Below, piece by piece: positions 17,766 to 24,126 of a DNA stretch of 44,893 nt. Origin of the DNA: a virus; the IMG/VR virus record IMGVR_UViG_3300020205_002110, positions 1 to 44,893 of that record. One strand, written 5' to 3'. The first letter of the stretch is position 1. The number at the start of each line of letters is the position of its first letter. The position numbers were made by a program, and so were the translations under genes. Under the pieces are notes generated by a model. That model made no database searches, was not told where the DNA came from, and was given only the letters and a program-made list of their open reading frames with translations.

Positions 17766-17877
17766 CTTGCTTTCGTGCGCTGCCGCTGCGGCGTTCCTCG
17801 CGCTTTGCGTGACGGCCCTCATCGGCCTCGTCATGCCCGAGCGCAGAGGGAAGGGAGGCCCGAGATGCGACGACTGA
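17749..17877 (+). CDS. Small single-pass membrane protein (42 aa)
   Basis: Forty-two residues with one hydrophobic helix (AAAAAFLALCVTALIGLVM) between a short polar N-terminus and a basic C-terminal tail. An excellent ribosome site (GGGGAGG, about 6 bases) precedes ATG 17,749. It overlaps the preceding gene by 17 bases and the next by 13, which supports real translation. The positive-inside rule would place the C-terminus in the cytoplasm. Function unknown; it might anchor a partner from this operon at the membrane. Confidence 0.55.
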   Translation: MGQASDLLSCAAAAAFLALCVTALIGLVMPERRGKGGPRCDD

Positions 17878-18326
17878 TCGCGGGTTCGCCCGCCCGTGAC
17901 CGAGTGGCGCGCGCCCTGCCCCCGAGCAATCGGGGGCGGGGCCGCGCCCGTGCGCAATGGTCGGACGGCGTGAGCCGAGCCGAGGCCACGCCCGAGGATC
18001 TCCACGCCCTCGCCAACCTCGCCGAGCCGTGGATGATCCGCGAGGACCACGACCCCGCGCGAGATCAGGCGGATGCGCGCGCCGAGGTAGCGGCCCTCAT
18101 CCGTGCGGCCATGTTGTCGGGAGCCGAAGCCGAGGTAGTCGGCATGGTCGTTCGGGGGGTCACCGTGACGGCCATCGCCCGCGCTCGCGGGGTGACGCAT
18201 CAGGCGGTGCGGCTCGCCCTCGCGAACGCCATCGGGAAGATGAGCGCGCCGCCACCGACCCCCGCGCCGAAGGTGACGCTTTCGACGATGTTGAAGAAAA
18301 AAATGGGCATTCACGCCCGCGCCTGA
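17865..18326 (+). CDS. Sigma-region-4-like helix-turn-helix protein (153 aa)
   Basis: Residues about 90-135 contain EVVGMVVRGVTVTAIARARGVTHQ followed by AVRLALANAIGK, the layout of sigma-70 region 4 or a LuxR-like helix-turn-helix: 'G-T--IA---GVT-QAVR--L--A--K'. The N-terminal ~55 residues are Arg/Ala-rich with no fold signal. It probably binds DNA and could redirect host RNA polymerase to phage promoters or repress. I start at ATG 17,865 (GGGAGG 6 bases upstream), giving a 13-base overlap with the membrane protein gene. The ATG at 17,775 in the same frame would be wholly inside the neighbour. It is the last gene of the island. Confidence 0.6.
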   Translation: MRRLIAGSPARDRVARALPPSNRGRGRARAQWSDGVSRAEATPEDLHALANLAEPWMIREDHDPARDQADARAEVAALIRAAMLSGAEAEVVGMVVRGVTVTAIARARGVTHQAVRLALANAIGKMSAPPPTPAPKVTLSTMLKKKMGIHARA

Positions 18327-18350
18327 TACCCGACAACCAACCAAACGCGC

Positions 18351-18378
18351 CACGGCCATCTCGCAAGGGGTGGCCGTG
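18351..18378. terminator. Possible stem-loop terminator of GC-rich island
   Basis: Eight-base perfect arms (cacggcca and tggccgtg) with a 12-base loop, 25 bases after the stop of the helix-turn-helix gene. No T-run, so terminator activity is uncertain. Confidence 0.35.
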
Positions 18379-18588
18379 TCCAATTCCGCGCGGTTGCGCG
18401 ATCGAGCTTGGCCGCAGCTTGCGCCTCGTGCGCGCGCTGGCGCAATTTTTCCGCCTCGTGCGCCCGACCGCCCGCCCGCCGCCGACCCCCGCGCCAACCT
18501 GGGGCGCGCGCCCACGGCGGCCCTCGAACATCGACGGCTGTTGATTGACGGGTGTTGACTACCGATCGTGATAGTAGAGGAAGAGAAG

Positions 18589-18606
18589 ACCTGCCAAATG
18601 GCAGGT
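18589..18606. repeat. Palindrome copy 3: ACCTGCCA-AA-TGGCAGGT
   Basis: Perfect 8-base arms, 2-base centre. It ends 29 bases upstream of the -35 box of the early promoter, an activator- or operator-like position. Confidence 0.8.
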
Positions 18607-18635
18607 GGAAATCTCCGCAGATCCGTGCAACCCCA

Positions 18636-18663
18636 TTGACAGGTTGTAATCGGGGGCTATGAT
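18636..18663 (+). promoter_or_regulatory. Near-consensus sigma-70 promoter for the early operon
   Basis: TTGACA (18,636-18,641), 16-base spacer, TATGAT (18,658-18,663): a perfect -35 and a one-mismatch -10. Predicted transcription start is near 18,670, giving a leader of about 95 bases before the first early gene. Such strength suits transcription by unmodified host polymerase right after infection. Confidence 0.8.
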
Positions 18664-18666
18664 GTA

Positions 18667-18746
18667 GACATCTTTTCCCCCTGCGGTGTAGCGGGTGTGT
18701 AGCCCGCTGCACCGTTTCGCAAGTCATGCCGCCTGTGTTGGGCGGC
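18667..18746 (+). promoter_or_regulatory. Structured 5' leader of the early transcript
   Basis: Two hairpins: 12 bp with one G-U pair (18,684-18,695 with 18,703-18,714, 7-base loop) and 6 bp (18,728-18,733 with 18,741-18,746). The leader begins with gacatcttttccccc, which recurs exactly at 28,461-28,475 in the other hairpin-rich noncoding region. It may be a stabilising leader, an attenuator or a binding target; no known riboswitch was recognised. Confidence 0.45.
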
Positions 18747-18763
18747 AATCAAAGGAACCCGAC

Positions 18764-19300
18764 ATGACTGATAAGCAATACGGACAGTTGACCCCGAAGG
18801 GTCAGGCGTGGATCGACGATGAGATCCGCCTCCGAGAGGAAAGCATCACCCGCATCATGGCAGCGAGACGATGCGACCGACTCCTAGCGATGGTCATCCA
18901 TGACAGCGAGAAGGCGGAGGTTGTGACGCAAGGAAAAATCCTCCGCACCCTTGGATTCATTCCCAAGTCCAAGACCCCTGCGGACGCGGATGAATCCGTT
19001 GTGCATGACCGACTGTGGGACATCATCAACGGCCTTGCGTTCTTGAACACATACCTCACCTCGACCAACCATCTCTCCGACCGAGAGTTGCTTGACAGGC
19101 TGGAGAGCAAAATCCTCAAGGAGCCGATCCGCTTCATTCCGCCGACCCGTGACATGAACGAGTTCATCGACATGAACCCGAATTGCATCGACGGTTTCGT
19201 GACTGACCGAGACAGCGAGTTGCTGCCGCTCTGCTCCCATGTGAAGGACGCGCACGATCTCGCGCTGTTTCATGGCCCCGCCGATCACACCTCCAACTAA
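18764..19300 (+). CDS. First early protein, unknown (178 aa)
   Basis: Not recognised. A mostly helical, charged protein (DEIRLREESITRIMAARR) with a long helical middle and a polar C-terminus containing three cysteines/histidines in NCIDGF and LCSHVKDAH. As the first gene behind the strongest promoter it is likely among the most abundant early products, a place often held by host-takeover or anti-defence proteins; that is inference. I start at ATG 18,764 with AAAGGA upstream. The in-frame ATG at 18,695 lies inside the leader hairpin. Confidence 0.65.
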   Translation: MTDKQYGQLTPKGQAWIDDEIRLREESITRIMAARRCDRLLAMVIHDSEKAEVVTQGKILRTLGFIPKSKTPADADESVVHDRLWDIINGLAFLNTYLTSTNHLSDRELLDRLESKILKEPIRFIPPTRDMNEFIDMNPNCIDGFVTDRDSELLPLCSHVKDAHDLALFHGPADHTSN

Positions 19301-19318
19301 TTCATGTTGGGGTCTACA

Positions 19319-19352
19319 GCCCCCCGTCACTCTCGCGTGAGTGACGGGGGGC
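19319..19352. terminator. Very stable stem-loop between early genes 1 and 2
   Basis: A 14-bp perfect stem (arms gccccccgtcactc and gagtgacggggggc) with loop tcgcgt, followed by atcttta. It would attenuate read-through, making early gene 1 much more expressed than the rest, or act as a processing site. The T-run is weak. Confidence 0.6.
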
Positions 19353-19376
19353 ATCTTTATGAACAAGGAGAACGCG

Positions 19377-19595
19377 ATGCAAGATCCAATATTCAGCCAA
19401 CCCGTGTGGAGAGTCAAAGTGATGCGACCCGTCACCTATTTCGGAGTCGTGTACATCGAAGCCGACTCATCTGAGGTAGCGGTCGAGAAGGCAATCGAGA
19501 TGTTTGGCGAAGAAGATGTTGACAAGTTGATCACCGACCAAGAGACAGGGGTCGTGTCTGTCACGAATGTCGAGCGCATGGAGGGTGACCTGTGA
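19377..19595 (+). CDS. Small early protein, unknown (72 aa)
   Basis: Acidic protein with an apparent beta-beta-alpha-beta core (WRVKVMRPVTYFGVVYIEA then EVAVEKAIEMFG), a compact pattern seen in small phage proteins. Start ATG 19,377 is fixed by AAGGAG 6 bases upstream; an earlier in-frame ATG at 19,359 lacks such a site. It ends overlapping the GTG of the next gene. Function unknown. Confidence 0.6.
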   Translation: MQDPIFSQPVWRVKVMRPVTYFGVVYIEADSSEVAVEKAIEMFGEEDVDKLITDQETGVVSVTNVERMEGDL

Positions 19596-19966
19596 AACCG
19601 AACACCAAGGCCATTCTGGTCACAGCCAACGGGTGTTGCCGACCAGTGTTGCTTGACGACATCGAAGACATTTACAAGTACCTCGGATGTCAGTTTTTCG
19701 ATGTCGTGCGTGTCACTCCCGACACGGACATCTTCATTGACGACGCGGGACTTATCAATAAGCGGCCAACGAACATGGTCGCGAGCTTGATCGCGATAAC
19801 GAAGACGGGCCTCCCGTATCAACTCGTCGGTGACGCGCTGATCTTCGGACATGACGGACATGGTGAAAGCGCGGACTGCCCGAAGTGGGTGTACGGCGCG
19901 TTGTCGGCACTCGACGAAAAAACAAGCCCAGCGAAGAAGGAGGACAGCGATGCAACAGCCGTTTGA
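19592..19966 (+). CDS. DUF3846-like early protein (124 aa)
   Basis: The layout KAILVTANG..P, a helix, then FFDVVRVTPDTDIFIDDAGLI, PTNMVASL and VGDALIFGHD resembles phage DUF3846 proteins (an ILV-x-P start, a VGG-x-IE strand, a D-E-G turn, LP-N and a GD-hydrophobic-G end). Family members are small, common in phage early regions and of unknown function. The GTG start overlaps the upstream stop and has GGAGG 7 bases before. The C-terminal ~25 residues are polar and probably flexible. Confidence 0.55.
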   Translation: MKPNTKAILVTANGCCRPVLLDDIEDIYKYLGCQFFDVVRVTPDTDIFIDDAGLINKRPTNMVASLIAITKTGLPYQLVGDALIFGHDGHGESADCPKWVYGALSALDEKTSPAKKEDSDATAV

Positions 19967-20213
19967 AGTTGACTACAAGGCCACATTGCTCAAGTGGATT
20001 ACAGCGATCGCGACCTACCGACTCAACATCTCCGAGGTAGCTCGGATGTCGGGCGTGACGCGGCAGCACATCACAAACATTCTCAATGGCTCGGCGGTTC
20101 CGTCGATGCTCGTTGCGGAACGGATCGACAGGGCCATCGACGCGAGTGTTGAGGCTCGTCACGAAATACGGCGAACCGCACTCGCGGTCGCGGAGGTGAA
20201 GGATGTTGAATGA
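19950..20213 (+). CDS. Cro/CI-type helix-turn-helix regulator (87 aa)
   Basis: Residues about 25-60, LNISEVARMSGVTRQHITNI followed by LNGSAVPSMLVAERIDRAI, form a clear XRE-type five-helix signature with the recognition helix TRQHITNILNG. Such short proteins act as dimeric repressors or Cro-like switches. Start ATG 19,950 is fixed by AAGGAGG 6 bases upstream; longer in-frame starts run through the previous gene. It is a good candidate for binding the genome's repeated palindrome, since XRE dimers use such sites, but nothing in the sequence proves it. Confidence 0.75.
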   Translation: MQQPFEVDYKATLLKWITAIATYRLNISEVARMSGVTRQHITNILNGSAVPSMLVAERIDRAIDASVEARHEIRRTALAVAEVKDVE

Positions 20214-20475
20214 CAAACCAAAGTTTGCGATTGTCGCCATCACAGGCGAAACCCTTAAGGCAATTGAGAGCGGACTTGAGACGACGGTCAAAGACAAGGC
20301 GATTATGACTGTTTGGCTCATCACGAAGAGCGAGAAGCGATACCTAGCGATACTCGGATCTGACGCTATCTCCCTGGACATTTCATCCGTTACCGACAAA
20401 GAGAGAAGGAGGACTGTTTGGCTTCCTGAAGGTGACATCGAAATCCTCGCCGAGATGGAAGGGGTGCTGAAGTGA
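20203..20475 (+). CDS. Small early protein, unknown (90 aa)
   Basis: A mixed alpha/beta protein with strand-like KFAIVAITGETLKAI, KAIMTVWLITKSEKRYLAIL and a C-terminal EIEIL-type strand (GDIEILAEME). No family recognised. It overlaps the regulator gene by 11 bases with GGAGG 6 bases before ATG 20,203, and its stop overlaps the GTG of the nuclease gene. Coupled translation suggests stoichiometric production with the nuclease. Confidence 0.6.
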   Translation: MLNDKPKFAIVAITGETLKAIESGLETTVKDKAIMTVWLITKSEKRYLAILGSDAISLDISSVTDKERRRTVWLPEGDIEILAEMEGVLK

Positions 20476-21374
20476 AGATCAAAGAGATCCACAGCAGCGA
20501 CCTGACGGCCTCGTGCATGAAGTTCGTTCAGCTCCGCCTTCAGGGAAAACTTCGTCCAGCGGCCACGACTGCGTTGTTTCGTGGACTCGTTATGGGAGAG
20601 GCACTTCGATACCTACACGAGCGGGTGTTGCATAACGGATCCGAAGAACCCGCCCTCTACACGCTCCTTGTGAACGAGGCAGTCGCGACGGTGCGCAAGA
20701 CGCTCACCGATGAAGGGCGCACCCCGACCGATGCCGTCGAGACAAACATGAACGAGATCGTCTCGGACATCGGTATGTTCATGGAGAACTACTACCGACG
20801 CTTCAAGGAACGCTTCGCGGCATCGCAGTTCCTCGGCTGTGAGGTTCCCGTGCGCTGGAAGTTTGCTCCGAGGATGCCTGAGTTCGCATCCCACATTGAC
20901 CTGCTCATCAGGGACAGGAACGGGATGCTCGTGTTCATCGATTGGAAGTTGCGCGAACAAGCTCCGACACACGCTTACCTGTCTCGCAATCTCCAATTCG
21001 CTTCTTACTACGGATGCTGCCTCGAAGGGAAGTTCCTGTTGAGTGACGGGCTTTCATCAGAGTGGAAGCGATTCGGCGAAGAGTCCATCGGCGTGTGGCT
21101 CCATGTGAATCACCTCGCACCATTTGGTCGGAAGACTAAGTGCGAGGACGATCGCGGCATGGAGCGCGAGTTCGTGAAGGGTGACGACCGGCCAACTCGG
21201 ATGTCTTGGCGGGAGGTCGAGTACCACTCGAACTCCATCGAGATGATCCGTGGTCAGTTGATGGAGCGCGTTCGATTGCTGAAGCAAGACATCTTCCCAA
21301 GCAACCCTGATCCTGTCGGATGCACCCTGTGCGAAGCAGAATCGTTCTGTCCTCGCTTCGACACCGTCCTGTGA
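20472..21374 (+). CDS. Cas4/AddB-like PD-(D/E)XK nuclease with Fe-S cluster cysteines (300 aa)
   Basis: Core HIDLLIRD (D143) followed by GMLVFIDWK (D157, K159) matches the D...(D/E)-x-K active site of RecB/Cas4-type nucleases. Four cysteines, C15 near the N-terminus and C284, C287, C293 in the C-terminal GCTLCEAESFC, have the split 1+3 spacing that holds a 4Fe-4S cluster in AddB, Cas4 and Dna2. A DNA end-processing exonuclease is expected, probably making single strands for the Bet-type annealing protein encoded 1.2 kb downstream. GTG start at 20,472 overlaps the upstream stop. All catalytic positions look intact. Confidence 0.8.
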   Translation: MKIKEIHSSDLTASCMKFVQLRLQGKLRPAATTALFRGLVMGEALRYLHERVLHNGSEEPALYTLLVNEAVATVRKTLTDEGRTPTDAVETNMNEIVSDIGMFMENYYRRFKERFAASQFLGCEVPVRWKFAPRMPEFASHIDLLIRDRNGMLVFIDWKLREQAPTHAYLSRNLQFASYYGCCLEGKFLLSDGLSSEWKRFGEESIGVWLHVNHLAPFGRKTKCEDDRGMEREFVKGDDRPTRMSWREVEYHSNSIEMIRGQLMERVRLLKQDIFPSNPDPVGCTLCEAESFCPRFDTVL

Positions 21375-21384
21375 GGAAAGACCG

Positions 21385-21573
21385 ATGAAGAAGAAGCCCA
21401 GAGTCAACTGTGCTGTCGCCGTAGGAGCGGATATGCACAAGGTCATCACTGATCTTTCCAAGGAATACACGGCATCAATGGGATACCCCGTGAGTCGCAC
21501 AATGGTCATCCGAATGAGCTTGACCGCGCTGATGTACCTGCGCGATCGAAAGGCAGCACGAAATGCACAATGA
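21385..21573 (+). CDS. Small ribbon-helix-helix-like protein (62 aa)
   Basis: After a basic N-terminus, the chain has a short strand (VNCAVAVGADM) and two helices (KVITDLSKEYTASMG, TMVIRMSLTALMYLRD) separated by YPVSR, an order seen in ribbon-helix-helix proteins. A ribosome site (GAGGAAAG) precedes ATG 21,385. It lies 10 bases after the nuclease gene. A DNA-binding regulator is plausible; the match is by eye only. Confidence 0.45.
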   Translation: MKKKPRVNCAVAVGADMHKVITDLSKEYTASMGYPVSRTMVIRMSLTALMYLRDRKAARNAQ

Positions 21574-21694
21574 AATCGCCGAAGTAATCATTTCCATGAT
21601 CATCCTTGGATCGTGCGTTTATGCGCTTTACCGCTCTCTTGCACCAATTGTCGAAATGAAAGAAGAGGACGCGCATGACGATATCGAACATTGA
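21563..21694 (+). CDS. Small single-pass membrane protein (43 aa)
   Basis: Reads MHNEIAEVIISMIIL then GSCVYALYRSLAP and an acidic tail ending DDIEH. One hydrophobic helix of about 20 residues and an acidic C-terminus. It overlaps both neighbours (11 and 20 bases), as expected in this packed operon; the ribosome site (AAAGG, 9 bases) is weak. It could be a spurious frame. Confidence 0.4.
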   Translation: MHNEIAEVIISMIILGSCVYALYRSLAPIVEMKEEDAHDDIEH

Positions 21695-22505
21695 CCATTA
21701 CCTCATCGAAACACCGTTCGTTGTTTCGTTTAGCGGTGGTCGCACAAGCGCATTCATGCTTCGCAATATCCTTGACGCATACGGGGGTTCGTTACCTGCG
21801 CAAGGTCATGTGGTGTTTGCGAACACGGGCAAGGAACACCCTGCCACGCTGGACTTCATAAAGGAAATTGAAACGCGCTGGAGCGTTCCAATCCAATGGG
21901 TCGAGCGTGACTTCAAGAACGAAGCAGGGGTGCGATTGGTGAACTTTGATACCGCGTCCAAGAACGGCGAGCCGTTCGGAGACTTGATTACCAAGAAGCA
22001 CTACCTACCAAACCCCATCACTCGATTCTGCACAGAGGAACTCAAGGTCAAGGCGATCGCGAAGTACATGAAGAGCATCGGCGTTGAATCGGGAACTATG
22101 GCTGTCGGACTACGCGCTGATGAGCCGCGCCGAGTGCATCGCGTCAACGGAGATACTCGCAACGGATTCGACTATGTATGCCCAATGCACTCCGCTGGAC
22201 ATGTCATTGCAGATGTACTCGACTTTTGGAAGTCATCCGACTTCGACCTCATGTTGCCGAACAATGACCGCGCTTTCGGAAACTGTGATCTCTGCTTCTT
22301 GAAGGGCAGGAGCATCCTTGAACGAGTTATCAGGCACGACCCATCACTTGCCGATTGGTGGATCGAACGAGAGAAGGAAATCGGCGCGAAGTTCAGGAAG
22401 GACATTCCAACCTTCGCTCAGATGGTGGTTCAGATACGCATTCAGCCCGAACTGTTTGGTGAAGAAGATGACGATGACATCATCCCATGCCTCTGCACCG
22501 ACTAA
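21675..22505 (+). CDS. PP-loop / PAPS-reductase-family enzyme (276 aa)
   Basis: SFSGGRTSAFML (18-29) is the PP-loop that binds ATP pyrophosphate. It is followed by family-typical VFANTGKEHPATLDF, RFCTEELKVKAI and GLRADEPRR, with a C-terminal GNCDLCFLKG cysteine pair. The enzyme group covers adenylyl/phosphoadenylyl sulfate reductases, DndC (DNA phosphorothioation) and phage relatives of unknown substrate. With no DndD/E or sulfur-assimilation genes nearby, phosphorothioation is not supported. An adenylating enzyme in phage nucleotide, tRNA or DNA modification is possible. The cysteine pairs hint at an Fe-S cluster or thiol chemistry. Confidence 0.8.
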   Translation: MTISNIDHYLIETPFVVSFSGGRTSAFMLRNILDAYGGSLPAQGHVVFANTGKEHPATLDFIKEIETRWSVPIQWVERDFKNEAGVRLVNFDTASKNGEPFGDLITKKHYLPNPITRFCTEELKVKAIAKYMKSIGVESGTMAVGLRADEPRRVHRVNGDTRNGFDYVCPMHSAGHVIADVLDFWKSSDFDLMLPNNDRAFGNCDLCFLKGRSILERVIRHDPSLADWWIEREKEIGAKFRKDIPTFAQMVVQIRIQPELFGEEDDDDIIPCLCTD

Positions 22506-22534
22506 ACCCCAACCCAGTTTCTAAGAGGAAACCC

Positions 22535-23425
22535 ATGTACACCTACAGCGAATCAGAACTCAAGTTCATTCAGGCCAAGAACAAGCTCACCGACATCGAG
22601 ATGGATGTCTTCATGGGCGCAGCGCATCGCTACGGACTCAACCCGCTTGCGAATCAGATCTACCCGCAGGTACGCACCGACCGCAAGACAGGCGATCGGC
22701 AGATGGTCATCGCAACGGGCATTGACGGATACCGCACCCTTGCTGATCGCACGGGCTGCTACGCGGGCAACGATGATCCCATCTTCGATGAACCCGATGG
22801 CCCGCCGAAGAAGGCAACGGTCACCGTCTACAAGGTGGTTGGCGGTGTTCGCTGCCCGTTTGCCGCGACGGCCCGATGGGATCAGTATGTCCCTGCGGAG
22901 GCTATGGCGTTCATGTGGCGCAAGATGCCACACTTGATGCTGGGCAAGGTTGCCGAGGCTCTTGCTTTGCGCAAGGCGTTCCCCGCAGCCATGTCGGGCA
23001 TCTACACCGTCGAGGAGATGGATCAAGCGGGACCAACGATCAACATCGAGGCAGAGGCCGCTGCACCTGCCACGAGTCAGGTCAAGCCTCCGCCGCAGCG
23101 TCCCGTTCCTGAGCAGAAGAAGACCAAGGTCAACAAGGATTGGGATCCGAAGAAAGAGTCGCCCAAGGAAGCGTTCGTCCGCATGATGAAGGAGTGGACA
23201 GGCTTCGAGAAGGCCGCCCTGATGGAGAGTTGCAAGCAGGTCATGTCCGCTCACGATGTTTCGACCGACGGCAAGGCGGACCCATCCGATTTCCTGTGCT
23301 GCATTCAGTTCTGTGAGAAGTATTCGTCCGAGATGCGCATTGGAGAGGCTCTCGAAATGATGAACGCGTCAAAGGAATTGGCTGATGTTGAGCCTGGAAT
23401 GATCAAAGAAGGAGATGAGTTCTGA
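22535..23425 (+). CDS. bet: Bet/RecT-type single-strand annealing protein (296 aa)
   Basis: The N-terminal two thirds carry the family signature: AAHRYGLNPLANQIYPQVR, then IATGIDGYRTLADRTGCYAG and a MWRKMPHLMLGKVAEALALRKAFP helix. Such proteins coat and anneal complementary single strands in phage recombination and replication restart, usually with a partner exonuclease such as the one at 20,472. The C-terminal third is a Pro/Lys linker and a helical domain. Start ATG 22,535 has AAGAGGAA just upstream; the in-frame ATG at 22,487 lies in the preceding gene. The stop overlaps the next ATG. Confidence 0.85.
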   Translation: MYTYSESELKFIQAKNKLTDIEMDVFMGAAHRYGLNPLANQIYPQVRTDRKTGDRQMVIATGIDGYRTLADRTGCYAGNDDPIFDEPDGPPKKATVTVYKVVGGVRCPFAATARWDQYVPAEAMAFMWRKMPHLMLGKVAEALALRKAFPAAMSGIYTVEEMDQAGPTINIEAEAAAPATSQVKPPPQRPVPEQKKTKVNKDWDPKKESPKEAFVRMMKEWTGFEKAALMESCKQVMSAHDVSTDGKADPSDFLCCIQFCEKYSSEMRIGEALEMMNASKELADVEPGMIKEGDEF

Positions 23426-24126
23426 TGCCTACGAACCTGACCAAGATCGCCGCCGAGGTGGTCGGCAATGAGATGACGACGGCAGAGCGACTTCCTGTCC
23501 TCTGTGAGATCGTGCGCAAGACGGAACACTTGCAGGTGCGAGCGATCGCCGTGCTTTACGCGGATTGCGAGTGGGAGAACACCCATGAGACATGGACGAA
23601 CTTCTGCCGACACGAGTTCAATTGGGACGACTCGTACGCGAGTCGCATGAAGAAGGCCGCGCAGATGATCATCGGCGGCACGACCATCACCAACGAGTCT
23701 CAGGCGCGCGCGCTTGCAACCGTTTCCCCTGACAAGCGGGAGGATGTTCTTGGCAAGGCCCGAGACAAGGCTGGATCCGAGCCGTCGGCAACACAGATCA
23801 GCGCGGTTATCAAGGCTGAACAGGCCGAAGGCTCCGCTTTGACAGACGGCATGACTGAGGCGCAGGATGAGATTGACGACTGCATCTCGGATCTGCGCGC
23901 CGTCCTGAAGCGCATCAAGGCACTTGATCCCAAGAATGTCGGTCGATGGATCAACCTGGCTCATCTCATTGCCGACATGAAGAGCGCGGCTGACACGCTC
24001 AAGCACGCACGACCGCACGCGGCGTGTGACGAGTGGGGCAACCATGACGCGAGCTGCCTGTGCGGAGGCAACAACTGGTTGCCAAAGCATGTCATTGAGC
24101 GTCCGAAGTCGGAGAAGAACAAATGA
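23425..24126 (+). CDS. ParB-HTH-like helical protein with Cys-rich C-terminus (233 aa)
   Basis: Residues 45-110 contain WENTHETWTNFCRHEFNWDD and SYASRMKKAAQMI, then TNESQARALATVSPDKR, an order that resembles the 'W-s-Y...R-i-A...SESQAR-L' helical region of phage ParB/KorB-like DNA-binding proteins. The C-terminal ACDEWGNHDASCLCGG supplies three Cys and a His that could hold zinc. It lies between the annealing protein and the helicase, overlapping both by 1-4 bases, so a DNA-binding part in recombination or replication is likely. No nuclease motif is seen. Confidence 0.5.
   Translation: MPTNLTKIAAEVVGNEMTTAERLPVLCEIVRKTEHLQVRAIAVLYADCEWENTHETWTNFCRHEFNWDDSYASRMKKAAQMIIGGTTITNESQARALATVSPDKREDVLGKARDKAGSEPSATQISAVIKAEQAEGSALTDGMTEAQDEIDDCISDLRAVLKRIKALDPKNVGRWINLAHLIADMKSAADTLKHARPHAACDEWGNHDASCLCGGNNWLPKHVIERPKSEKNK

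Larger units (their letters stand above)
18327..18763. other. Right edge of GC-rich island and early control region
   Basis: A 437-bp gap. 18,351-18,378 holds an 8-bp stem (cacggcca/tggccgtg) that may end the island transcripts. 18,400-18,535 is GC-rich and shows no credible gene. From about 18,540 base composition drops to that of the early genes. A recurrent palindrome (18,589), a strong promoter (18,636) and a hairpin-rich leader (18,684-18,746) follow. Confidence 0.6.
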
